22,826 nucleotides of DNA from assembly GCA_900544115.1 (NCBI GenBank), contig UQTW01000034.1:1-22826 (forward strand). The letters run 5' to 3'. Shown one piece after another: positions 16,630 to 22,826 of this stretch (positions are counted from its first letter, which is position 1; the number at the start of each line of letters is the position of its first letter). The position numbers were made by a program, and so were the translations under genes. The stretch is from an uncultured Collinsella sp. (GTDB lineage: Bacteria > Actinomycetota > Coriobacteriia > Coriobacteriales > Coriobacteriaceae). The notes below the pieces were generated by a model. The model was not told the DNA's origin. It did not search any database and was given only the letters and a program-made list of their open reading frames with translations.

Positions 16630-17985
16630 TTAGCCCTCGTCTTCTTGATCTGTGGGAAGGCCCGCGGGCGTGAGTCCCAAGATCTCATCGGCTTGGTCGG
16701 CATCTTCCAGCGCGTCGATGTCCTTGAGCTTGCGCTCCATGACGTTGGTGCGCGTGGTGATGATGCCCTCGACCGTTTTGCCCGCGGTCTCGATCTGCTG
16801 CTGGGCGCGGCGCAGTGCCGCCTGATAACGCGGCAGCTCGGCCTTGACGGCGGAGAGCACGCGCAGTACGTCGTCGGTACGTTTTTGCAGCCTAAACGTC
16901 TGGTAGCTCATCTGCAGGCTGTTGAGAATGGCGGCCATGGTGCTGGGGCCGGAAACGTTGACGTGATAGTCGCGGCCCAGGGTCTCGATAAGCCCGGGGC
17001 GACTGACGACCTCGGCATACAGGCCCTCAAACGGCACGAACATAATGCCAAAGTTGGTGGTCGCGGGTACGCTCAGGTACTTTTCGCAGATGTCCTTTGC
17101 CTCGCGCTTCACCATCATATCGAGCGCCTTGCGCGCGGCGGCCACAGCCTCCGCGTCGCCCGACTCCTGGGCGTCGAGCAGATGCTCGTACGCGTCGCCC
17201 GGAAACTTGGAGTCAATCGGCAACAGCACGGGGTCGCCCTCGTCCACCGGCAGCTTGACGGCAAACTCAACGCGTTCCGAGGCGCCGGGCTTGGTGGCGA
17301 CGTTTTCCAGATACTGGTCGGGCGTGAGGATGTCCGCCAGGATCGCGCCCAGCTGCACCTCGCCCAAAATGCCACGCGCTTTGACGTTGCCCAGCACGCG
17401 CTTAAGGTCGCCCACGCCGGTGGCGATAGACTGCATGTCGCCCAGGCCCTTGTACACGGCCTCGAGCTGGTCGCTCACCTGCTTAAACGATGCCGACAGA
17501 CGATCGTTGAGCGTGCGAGAGAGCTTCTCGTCCACCGTCGCACGCATTTGGTCGAGCTGCACGTTGTTGTCTTTGCGGATGGCGCCCAACTGGGCATCGA
17601 CCGTCTCGCGCACCTTGTCCAGGCGGTGCTCGATGCCTTCGCGGTTGGCGCCAAGCTGTTGGGCCGTCTCGCGGCGCAGGTCATCCATACGGTCGCCCGC
17701 CTGCGAGAACTCGCGCGCAATGGTCAGGTAGCGCTGCTGCTCTACGGCGGCGTCGGTCGTCTGCTGCTGCGCGATGGCATTGGCCGTGCGGCGGGTTTCG
17801 GACAACGCGACGTTCAGGGTGTCGAGCGTGCTGTTGGCCTGCTCGAGCGCTGCCAGCGTTTCCGCGCTACTGTCGCCACGCTCCCGCAGCTCGGCACGAA
17901 GACCTTTAAGCTGCAGGGCGCAAGCCACAGCAACCCCCACCGCCACCAAGGCAATCACAACAAGCACAATATCAATAGCAGACAT
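16630..17985 (-). CDS. rmuC: DNA recombination protein RmuC
   Basis: This 451-residue protein is an RmuC-family protein, linked to limiting inversions and rearrangements at repeats and carrying a predicted nuclease-like core. One N-terminal membrane segment (about 4-24) is followed by a long coiled-coil region (about 28-190) and the RmuC domain (about 205-400) containing DSKFPGDAYEHLL, FVPFEGLYAEV and the SPTTMAAILNSLQ-type stretch (here PSTMAAILNSLQ). The start at 17985 precedes a membrane segment and has GGAG 3 nt upstream, a close spacing. It lies 51 nt after the accessory HTH gene. Confidence 0.95.
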   Translation of the reverse strand: MSAIDIVLVVIALVAVGVAVACALQLKGLRAELRERGDSSAETLAALEQANSTLDTLNVALSETRRTANAIAQQQTTDAAVEQQRYLTIAREFSQAGDRMDDLRRETAQQLGANREGIEHRLDKVRETVDAQLGAIRKDNNVQLDQMRATVDEKLSRTLNDRLSASFKQVSDQLEAVYKGLGDMQSIATGVGDLKRVLGNVKARGILGEVQLGAILADILTPDQYLENVATKPGASERVEFAVKLPVDEGDPVLLPIDSKFPGDAYEHLLDAQESGDAEAVAAARKALDMMVKREAKDICEKYLSVPATTNFGIMFVPFEGLYAEVVSRPGLIETLGRDYHVNVSGPSTMAAILNSLQMSYQTFRLQKRTDDVLRVLSAVKAELPRYQAALRRAQQQIETAGKTVEGIITTRTNVMERKLKDIDALEDADQADEILGLTPAGLPTDQEDEG

Positions 17986-18036
17986 AAACTCCGCCCAACA
18001 AACCCAATCGATTATCAATCAAAACCGCGATCAATC

Positions 18037-18600
18037 TTACCCCGCCACACGCACCGGGCGCCCGGCCCCTTCTTGGGTGCTTCTCTCCTCCGCATATTCC
18101 ATAATGCGACGCGCTGTCTTCCTGCTCACCTTCGAGTCATCACCGGCTAAGTATGCGTACACGTTTCCCTTATTCAGATTCAAATCGCGGCAGAGACCGT
18201 AGCGCGTTACACCCGATTCCTCCAATGCTTTAAGTGTTCTCTTTCTCATCAGGGCGTTCACCCTTCTGTCGGCCGCTGGCTTTTCTTTCACCCCTCTATA
18301 CGCACGCCAAACGTTGGCGTAACGATTGGGAAGCTTATCCTCGGAGCATAGAGATGCCAGGCTACTCGCTTGGCCATACAGAGACAAAACACCTCGATAG
18401 CCCTCTTCCATCCACGAGCCCTCGGATAAACCCAGAACGTATTCGGCCTTACCCTGCGCCAAAGCGAGCAAAAACAGAGGCTCCGCCACACGCGGCTCAA
18501 CCGTTGTTGCCTGCTTTACAAGCTTCCTAAAACTCAGCGACTGCTGTCCGGACAGCTCTCGGCAATAGCCTTTCAAAAATCCCTCAAAAGTCAGATTCAA
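18037..18600 (-). CDS. HTH protein coupled to a nucleotidyltransferase (antitoxin-like)
   Basis: I do not recognise a named family for this 187-residue protein. The N-terminal 105 residues look helical. The C-terminal part (about 112-175) reads as a helix-turn-helix, with TLKALEESGVTRYGLCRDLNLNKGNVYAYL resembling a Xre-type operator-binding unit (key parts GVTRYGLCRDL and KGNVYAYL). It starts with TTG at 18600, behind AGGAGG at 7 nt, and its start overlaps the stop codon of the upstream gene as TTGA, so translation is coupled. It is less GC-rich than the flanking repair genes. The pairing suggests a DNA-binding partner or antitoxin for the nucleotidyltransferase; this is inferred. Confidence 0.75.
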   Translation of the reverse strand: MNLTFEGFLKGYCRELSGQQSLSFRKLVKQATTVEPRVAEPLFLLALAQGKAEYVLGLSEGSWMEEGYRGVLSLYGQASSLASLCSEDKLPNRYANVWRAYRGVKEKPAADRRVNALMRKRTLKALEESGVTRYGLCRDLNLNKGNVYAYLAGDDSKVSRKTARRIMEYAEERSTQEGAGRPVRVAG

Positions 18601-19127
18601 CCGAGCACCTCCTTTTTGTATTGCCTGTATGCACAGACCATCTCTTGATAACTCCGCTCTGAAGGCGACGAGGCCAACGCCTCTCCTTCATCGAATATAA
18701 GCCGCTCGAGCAGATCCCAATCAAGTCGGTCGATAAATGTTCGACTATGGAGGTCGACGATGTCGTTCGGACGATAGGCATAAAGCTTCATCACCGCCAG
18801 ATCCTCCAAAGATGGCGTAAAGTACCTGATAAAATGCGCCCCGATCTCCAATGGGATCAGTCGATCTTCGTAATTGAATGGCATCTGGTTGCAATATGCC
18901 ACTACCATGCCATTCACCTCGGGGTATCGAGCTATGATCTCGCGGAGGCACCTGTCTGCCTCAAACACATCAATGTCATGTGTAACCGACCGATTCGTCA
19001 CATCGTTTAGCATGAAGGCGCTTCCTCCCACCAATACAACGCTCGGCCTATCGTCTCTTGGACCTATTTCCAGCTCCGCCTCTTCGTCAATATCCAAAAG
19101 AGTCTGCTCTAAATCCTGCTTATACAT
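18597..19127 (-). CDS. Nucleotidyltransferase-fold protein (DUF6036/AbiEii-like)
   Basis: This 176-residue protein has the minimal nucleotidyltransferase pattern: VLVGGSAFML (Gly34-Gly35-Ser36) followed by HDIDVFE (Asp51 and Asp53), then LEDLAVMKLYAYRPNDIVDL, where Lys114 and the late Asp residues match the conserved block of AbiEii/MNT-type toxins and DUF6036 proteins. Members of this fold transfer nucleotides to protein or tRNA targets, and many are toxins of toxin-antitoxin or phage-exclusion modules. The start at 19127 has AGGA 6 nt upstream. It is the first gene of a two-gene operon. The nearby sequence is AT-richer than the repair genes, which suggests acquisition. Confidence 0.8.
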   Translation of the reverse strand: MYKQDLEQTLLDIDEEAELEIGPRDDRPSVVLVGGSAFMLNDVTNRSVTHDIDVFEADRCLREIIARYPEVNGMVVAYCNQMPFNYEDRLIPLEIGAHFIRYFTPSLEDLAVMKLYAYRPNDIVDLHSRTFIDRLDWDLLERLIFDEGEALASSPSERSYQEMVCAYRQYKKEVLG

Positions 19128-19250
19128 AGCAAATCCTATTATTATTCATCTTCAATAATACTATTCAGTCGCACGAAAGGACCCACAGGATGCAAGAATC
19201 CTACTCGTGGCGAGAATCCCTACACCCTAGAAGTCCTAATGTGACAAACG

Positions 19251-19685
19251 CTAACTCTCCCAGCCGGCGCGGATGGTTGTTATGACGTCACCTAAGCGCT
19301 GGCCTAGGGCCGCTAGATGCTGGAGCACCTCGTTGGGCGATGCGCCGTTGAGGATGCACGTGAGGGCATACGACGCCAGAAAGATGGCCGCAAGCCCCAG
19401 CGGGATGAGCACGATCATCGCCAAGGTGCGCAGGCGCTGGCCCACGCGGCGACGACGCGCACGACGCTTGTCGAACGCGAGCTCCTGCGCATATGAATCT
19501 TGCTGTACGGAATAGGCCTCTGGTGCCGATTCACACCCGGGCACAGCTGCAGGTACAGCAGCGGGCACGACATTTTGCGCAAAGGGCTGGACTGCCGCCC
19601 CTTGCATTTGCATCTCCATGAGTCGTTGCTGCTGACGCAGCATGCGCTCAGCTTGTTGCTGCGGAGTCTCAAGAAACAAATCCAT
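19251..19685 (-). CDS. Small Gln-rich single-pass membrane protein, unknown function
   Basis: This 144-residue protein is not recognised. Residues 5-30 are glutamine- and methionine-rich (QQQAERMLRQQQRLMEMQMQ). A variable Ala/Pro/Val stretch follows, then a basic patch with KRRARRRRVGQRLR just before one membrane segment (about 88-110). The basic side suggests the N-terminus is cytoplasmic, leaving a short outer tail of about 30 residues. The start at 19685 has GGAGG 5 nt upstream; a TTG at 19697 is the alternative. It stands alone, 123 nt before the toxin-like operon. Confidence 0.7.
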   Translation of the reverse strand: MDLFLETPQQQAERMLRQQQRLMEMQMQGAAVQPFAQNVVPAAVPAAVPGCESAPEAYSVQQDSYAQELAFDKRRARRRRVGQRLRTLAMIVLIPLGLAAIFLASYALTCILNGASPNEVLQHLAALGQRLGDVITTIRAGWES

Positions 19686-19763
19686 GCTGGCCTCCAAAAT
19701 CGGAGCATTCGACGCTTACGCCCAGCATCCCGCACCGCCATGACCGCGACAACGCAATCCGTA

Positions 19764-19792
19764 GCAATAGCCGCAAAGTTTCTTGTTGACAA
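19764..19792 (-). promoter_or_regulatory. Possible promoter of the Gln-rich membrane protein
   Basis: TTGTCA (19792-19787) and TATTGC (19769-19764) lie 17 nt apart on the minus strand, about 70 nt before the start codon. The -35 matches the consensus at five of six positions; the -10 is weak. Confidence 0.35.
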
Positions 19793-19939
19793 AAGCTGTC
19801 GAAAACCTCAACAACTCCCCTACCAGCACTTTCTCTGAGCTTTTTTCGCCAACAATCTTTTGGCCTTCCACCCTTACGCCAACTGACCAAAATCTAACCA
19901 AAAGCTTGACGAAAATTGTGGGGACAGGGACCCCGCACA

Positions 19940-19969
19940 AAAACGTGCCGCCCCAAAAAGGGGCGGCAC
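19940..19969 (-). terminator. Rho-independent terminator downstream of rubrerythrin
   Basis: GTGCCGCCCC (19945-19954) and GGGGCGGCAC (19960-19969) form a perfect 10-bp stem with an AAAAA/TTTTT loop, followed on the minus strand by GTTTTTG. It lies 170 nt past the rubrerythrin stop codon, beyond the large hairpin. Confidence 0.85.
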
Positions 19970-20020
19970 ACAACCTTTAATATCAGCTTTTCTGTAGCGA
20001 GCACGCAACGACCCGAAGCC

Positions 20021-20118
20021 GGAGCGCAGGGTGGGAGGCCGGATCGTCTTCCCTCAACGCGACCCTGCGGAGCCGTGAGCGGGGAGGGAAGGCGATCCGG
20101 CCTCCCGCCCTGCGCTCC
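20021..20118. repeat. Hairpin element with 35-bp stem
   Basis: 20021-20055 and 20084-20118 are inverted repeats of 35 nt with two differences, around a 28-nt loop. Both differences are G-U wobbles if the plus strand is transcribed, but A-C mismatches on the minus strand, which is the strand of the rubrerythrin gene. It starts 20 nt past the rubrerythrin stop codon. Confidence 0.8.
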
Positions 20119-20138
20119 GCAGCAGCCAGCGCCAAGCG

Positions 20139-20678
20139 CTAGTAGTTCACCACCTGCTCCTCAAAGTACGCCTTCGGGTGGTTGCACACCGGGCACACCT
20201 CGGGCGCCTCGGCACCAACGTGCAGGTGCCCGCAGTTCAGGCACTTCCACACCTTCACGCCCTCGCGCTCAAACACCTCGCCCGACTCGATGCGCTCGAC
20301 GAGTTTGTTGTAGCGCTCCTCGTGGGCCTTCTCGACGGCGGCGACACCACGGAACTTCTCGGCGATCTCGACAAAGCCCTCCTCCTCGGCGGTCTTGGCA
20401 AACTCGTCGTACATCGTGGTCCACTCGTAGTTCTCACCCGCGGCGGCATCGCGCAGATTGTCCAGGGTATCGGGGACGGCGCCATCGTGCAGATACTTAA
20501 ACCACAGTTTGGCGTGCTCGGACTCGTTGCCAGCCGTCTCGGCAAAGATGTTCGAGATCTGAACGTAGCCGTCCTTCTTTGCCTTGGAGGCATAGTAGCG
20601 ATACTTGGTGTGTGCCTGGGACTCACCGGCAAAAGCGGTCTCGAGGTTCTTCTTGGTTTGGGAATTCTCAAAATCCAT
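20139..20678 (-). CDS. rbr: Rubrerythrin
   Basis: This 179-residue protein is a rubrerythrin, which reduces hydrogen peroxide in anaerobes using a di-iron site and a rubredoxin-type iron centre. The four-helix ferritin-like part (about 1-135) has Glu19, the ETAGNESEHAKLW motif (Glu52, His55), the internal EEEGFVEIAEKF segment and VEKAHEERY (Glu116, His119). The C-terminal rubredoxin domain has Cys146, Cys149, Cys162 and Cys165. Length is standard. The start at 20678 is supported by AAGGGAAG upstream and the family's usual N-terminus; a TTG at 20696 is the alternative. It indicates an anaerobe exposed to oxygen. Confidence 0.96.
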   Translation of the reverse strand: MDFENSQTKKNLETAFAGESQAHTKYRYYASKAKKDGYVQISNIFAETAGNESEHAKLWFKYLHDGAVPDTLDNLRDAAAGENYEWTTMYDEFAKTAEEEGFVEIAEKFRGVAAVEKAHEERYNKLVERIESGEVFEREGVKVWKCLNCGHLHVGAEAPEVCPVCNHPKAYFEEQVVNY

Positions 20679-20749
20679 AGGTGTACTTCCCTTCAACGCA
20701 TGCCGCCCGTAGGCTTCGAGCGGCCTCGTCTTTAGGATGCCCTCATGTC

Positions 20750-20787
20750 GGAAATCTAAACCTTACAATCCTGTTCTTCAGATTTCC
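20750..20787. promoter_or_regulatory. Inverted repeat between mutY and rubrerythrin
   Basis: GGAAATCT (20750-20757) and AGATTTCC (20780-20787) are exact inverted arms 22 nt apart, six nt past the mutY-like stop codon and about 70 nt before the rubrerythrin start. There is no U-tract; it may be an operator for rubrerythrin or a weak stem. Function is not established. Confidence 0.45.
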
Positions 20788-20792
20788 ACGGG

Positions 20793-21698
20793 CTAAATGC
20801 TCAGCCAGCGATCGCCCTCGGCTCGGCAAAAGCCCTCACGCTCCAGGTCGGCCAGAATGCCCGCGACAAGCTCGCGCTCGACCGGCCCGCGCCCAGCCGC
20901 CGCTTCCATATCGTTAACGCCCACCACGGCATCAGCAAGCGTAATCCCCGCCGGTTGGCCATCGCGCGCTGCCAGCAACATGCGCACGATATGCGCGCGC
21001 TTTTGGCGACGTGAGCCCTCAAACTTTGATTGACGGCTATAGCCCGCCGAGCGCCTGGACGGATTGGGCAACGTCTTTTTTAGATATGCGCCGTAGTCCA
21101 GCAACGCGTAATACCACGCGCGCGGCGTGTCGGCATCATCGAGCGGCACGGCAAAGGGAGCGATCTCGTCGGTCGCCGCACCGGGGACCGCCGGACAGGC
21201 CGCCTGAATCAGCGGCACCAGCTCGCGGTCGGGAACAGCCGGTACATCGGGAAAGAAGTGATGCAGAAAGACCGTGCGCACGTTGGTCTCCAGATACACG
21301 CCTGGAAGGTCAAACGCAAACGACCGGATACCTTGCGCCGTTGCCGGGCCAATACCGGGCAGCGCGACCAGATCGCGCGTCTCACGCGGAAACTCACCGT
21401 CCCAGTCCTCCACAACGCGCTGAGCGGCCTTGTGGAGCGCCAGAGCGCGTCGGTTGTAGCCCATGCCCTGCCAAGCGTCCAAAACATCGGAAGGCGCGGC
21501 TTGGGCAAGCGCCTGCACGGTCGGAAAGCGATCGAGCCACGCCGGCATACGCGTCTCCACGCGTGGCACCTGTGTTTGCTGCAACATGACCTCGGAAAGC
21601 CAAATGATGTACGGATCGCGCGTGCGGCGCCACGGAAGGTCGCGATAACGCAGGACCCCTTCCGAACGAATCATCGAACGAAAGGGGTCCTGAATCAT
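20793..21698 (-). CDS. mutY: MutY-like adenine glycosylase lacking the Fe-S cluster
   Basis: This 301-residue HhH-GPD enzyme resembles MutY, which removes adenine opposite 8-oxoguanine. It has LPWRRTRDPY, the catalytic Glu36 in SEVMLQQTQV, and the helix-hairpin-helix LPGIGPATAQGI (113-124). Two departures stand out. The usual catalytic Asp (DGNV/DTNV) is Glu137 in LETNVRTV. The four cluster cysteines are absent: the region after LLDYGAYLKK instead reads NPSRRSAGY and QSKFEGSRRQ, and the only cysteines are 168 and 291. The C-terminal part (about 235-301) looks like a small winged helix rather than the Nudix-like 8-oxoguanine domain. AAGGAG precedes the start at 21698 by 7 nt. It follows the Rrf2 gene by 21 nt. 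Confidence 0.85.
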   Translation of the reverse strand: MIQDPFRSMIRSEGVLRYRDLPWRRTRDPYIIWLSEVMLQQTQVPRVETRMPAWLDRFPTVQALAQAAPSDVLDAWQGMGYNRRALALHKAAQRVVEDWDGEFPRETRDLVALPGIGPATAQGIRSFAFDLPGVYLETNVRTVFLHHFFPDVPAVPDRELVPLIQAACPAVPGAATDEIAPFAVPLDDADTPRAWYYALLDYGAYLKKTLPNPSRRSAGYSRQSKFEGSRRQKRAHIVRMLLAARDGQPAGITLADAVVGVNDMEAAAGRGPVERELVAGILADLEREGFCRAEGDRWLSI

Positions 21699-21719
21699 AT
21701 CTATGCTCCTTATGCGGCG

Positions 21720-22205
21720 CTATTCCTCCCGGCATGTATACGCACAGGTGGCGTACTCGGGAAACGCTTCGCGGTCGGCGAACTTGGGATCGACGGCCGG
21801 GAACTGGCGGTGAGCGACGATGTCGCCGAGCGAAACGGAATCGAGGTAGTCGCGCATCAATGCTTGAGCTCCGGCCCACAGGGGATGATAGCAGCACGTG
21901 CCCATGCGCGCACAGTCGCCATCGGGTGCGGTGCAATCATTCATAACCATAGGGCCCTGAACGGCCTCGACGACCTGACGAATGGTAACGTCGTCCGGAC
22001 TGACCTTGAGACGCATGCCACCGTGGACGCCACGCAGGCTCTCCACAATACCGGCCTGGACCAAACCGTGCTGAATCGAGCGGGCAAACGAATACGGGAC
22101 ATTGACCTCTTCGGCAGCGGTGCGAACAGAAAGCAAACGCTCCGGATCCTCGGCAAGCATCGCCAACATACGAAGGGCGTAATCAGTCTTCCTCGATATG
22201 TCCAT
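21720..22205 (-). CDS. Rrf2-family transcriptional regulator
   Basis: This 161-residue winged-helix regulator begins MDISRKTDYALRML, the classic Rrf2 opening, with the recognition region VPYSFARSIQHGLVQAGIVES and the wing RGVHGGMRL. A cysteine group (Cys91, Cys98, Cys104, plus Cys105) lies where IscR/NsrR bind a 2Fe-2S cluster, so it probably senses redox, nitric oxide or cluster status. Cys154 and Cys158 form an extra pair in the C-terminal tail. The start at 22205 has AAAGGGG 4 nt upstream; longer readings to 22361 would begin inside the promoter. It heads an operon with the MutY-like gene, and rubrerythrin lies next in line. Confidence 0.93.
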   Translation of the reverse strand: MDISRKTDYALRMLAMLAEDPERLLSVRTAAEEVNVPYSFARSIQHGLVQAGIVESLRGVHGGMRLKVSPDDVTIRQVVEAVQGPMVMNDCTAPDGDCARMGTCCYHPLWAGAQALMRDYLDSVSLGDIVAHRQFPAVDPKFADREAFPEYATCAYTCREE

Positions 22206-22529
22206 TTTTCCCCTTTCAAGGAATACGAACAGCTCGAACGAGCTCCGGGGCCGAGCTTGTGTCGAGACGCTAAATGACCGCAGGACATCCAAATGGTAAA
22301 TCGGATATCCACTGAATGCCGCGCTTGGAGCGAAATGCATCAGATGCGGCCCACAGTGCAATTTAGTATAACCTAACCCCCTGCTTCGTTGAACAGGTGT
22401 TGCGCAACAAAGCTGTTGTTTAGACAGATATGCTTATTAGATTTTACTTGCGTTCCCGAAGGGGCGGGGATTCTGGGCGAAGATGCGCCAGGGCGATCGT
22501 TCTATCGAAACAAAGTGCATCAAACGCAA
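22206..22529. other. Gene-free stretch between rrf2 and the tRNA terminator
   Basis: This 324-nt interval holds the rrf2 leader and probable promoter, and a perfect palindrome TGTTGCGCAACA near 22398-22409. No protein gene or structured RNA is recognised in the remainder (about 22410-22529). Confidence 0.6.
22365..22393 (-). promoter_or_regulatory. Possible rrf2 promoter
   Basis: TATACT (22370-22365) is preceded after 17 nt by TTCAAC (22393-22388) on the minus strand. This predicts a leader of about 150 nt before the rrf2 start, containing the short palindrome AGCTCGAACGAGCT (22231-22244). The -10 is good, the -35 weak. Confidence 0.45.
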
Positions 22530-22555
22530 AAAGCCACGTCCGAAGACGTGGCTTT
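22530..22555 (-). terminator. Terminator of tRNA-Asp
   Basis: AAAGCCACGTC (22530-22540) and GACGTGGCTTT (22545-22555) form an 11-bp stem. On the minus strand the loop is TTCG closed by C-G, a very stable tetraloop, and the stem ends in a T-run of five. It lies 8 nt beyond the tRNA 3' end. Confidence 0.9.
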
Positions 22556-22563
22556 AATTGCGT

Positions 22564-22641
<78 letters not shown>

Positions 22642-22687
22642 AGGCAGACGTTCGCGTTTGTTTCCGCTCGCGTGCGCTGCGGGGATT

Positions 22688-22717
22688 AGTATACACAGAA
22701 GTCTGTCCGGCGCGCAA
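22688..22717 (-). promoter_or_regulatory. tRNA-Asp promoter
   Basis: TATACT (22693-22688) lies 18 nt after TTGCGC (22717-22712) on the minus strand, about 47 nt upstream of the tRNA 5' end. Beyond it, to the window edge, a GC-rich palindrome GGTCCCTCCGGGAGGG (22741-22756) may be part of the terminator of a gene outside the window. Confidence 0.6.
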
Positions 22718-22826
22718 CAACTTTTTTGAAAAAATTTTTCGGTCCCTCCGGGAGGGTCTCCGGGGCCGGCGGGCGCGGGTTAAGTTTGCTGCTCTACAGT
22801 CCTGCGCAAGACGGAAAGCACATTAA

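Larger units (their letters stand above)
19686..20138. other. 453-nt gene-free stretch with structured elements
   Basis: No coding frame here looks real on either strand. From right to left it holds the 35-bp-stem hairpin after rubrerythrin (20021-20118), a strong terminator (19940-19969), a CCTGTCCC-containing GC-rich segment (19918-19938) that shares the GGGACAG core with the other repeats, an AT-richer spacer (about 19790-19915), and the weak promoter of the gene at 19251-19685. Confidence 0.7.

Overview
The window looks like a piece of chromosome from a high-GC gut actinobacterium of the class Coriobacteriia, most likely Collinsella or a close relative. This rests on GC-rich codon use, the gene families present, TTG starts behind strong Shine-Dalgarno sites, and abundant palindromic intergenic elements; it is an inference, not a database match. 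Twenty protein genes and one tRNA gene are supported. All lie on the minus strand except one GntR regulator on the plus strand. No CRISPR array, insertion sequence, prophage or rRNA is visible.

Region 1 (about 1-7384) is a sugar-derivative uptake and catabolism locus. Read along the minus strand it holds a SIS-family deglycase-like enzyme (5430-6422), an EamA/DMT transporter (4116-5198), a complete mannose-family PTS permease (EIIAB 3008-3931, EIIC 2177-2971, EIID 1330-2163) and a second SIS deglycase-like enzyme (148-1131). A GntR/UTRA regulator (6628-7350) is transcribed divergently. One mannose-type PTS plus two FrlB-like SIS proteins is the arrangement known for Amadori compounds (fructoselysine/glucoselysine, the gfr and frl systems). 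The best reading is uptake and phosphorylation of a glycated amine, followed by deglycation to a hexose 6-phosphate and a free amine or amino acid. The EamA protein could export the released amine. Similar operator-like sequences lie upstream of the regulator/SIS pair, eamA and the PTS operon.

Region 2 (7372-9974) holds a GNAT acetyltransferase, a threonine-aldolase-family PLP enzyme and a PAP2 membrane phosphatase.

Region 3 (10181-17985) is rich in DNA maintenance genes: mfd, nth, an ABC exporter and rmuC.

Region 4 (18037-19685) is a small, less GC-rich accessory segment. It has a nucleotidyltransferase-fold protein translationally coupled to an HTH protein (toxin-antitoxin-like), then a small glutamine-rich membrane protein.

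Region 5 (20139-22205) is an oxidative-stress-flavoured set: an Rrf2 regulator with a Cys cluster, a MutY-like glycosylase lacking the 4Fe-4S cysteines, and rubrerythrin. tRNA-Asp(GTC), with its own promoter and terminator, closes the window.

Intergenic regions carry several structured elements: a 35-nt element repeated at both ends of region 1, a 98-nt multi-arm hairpin after mfd, and a 35-bp-stem hairpin after rubrerythrin.
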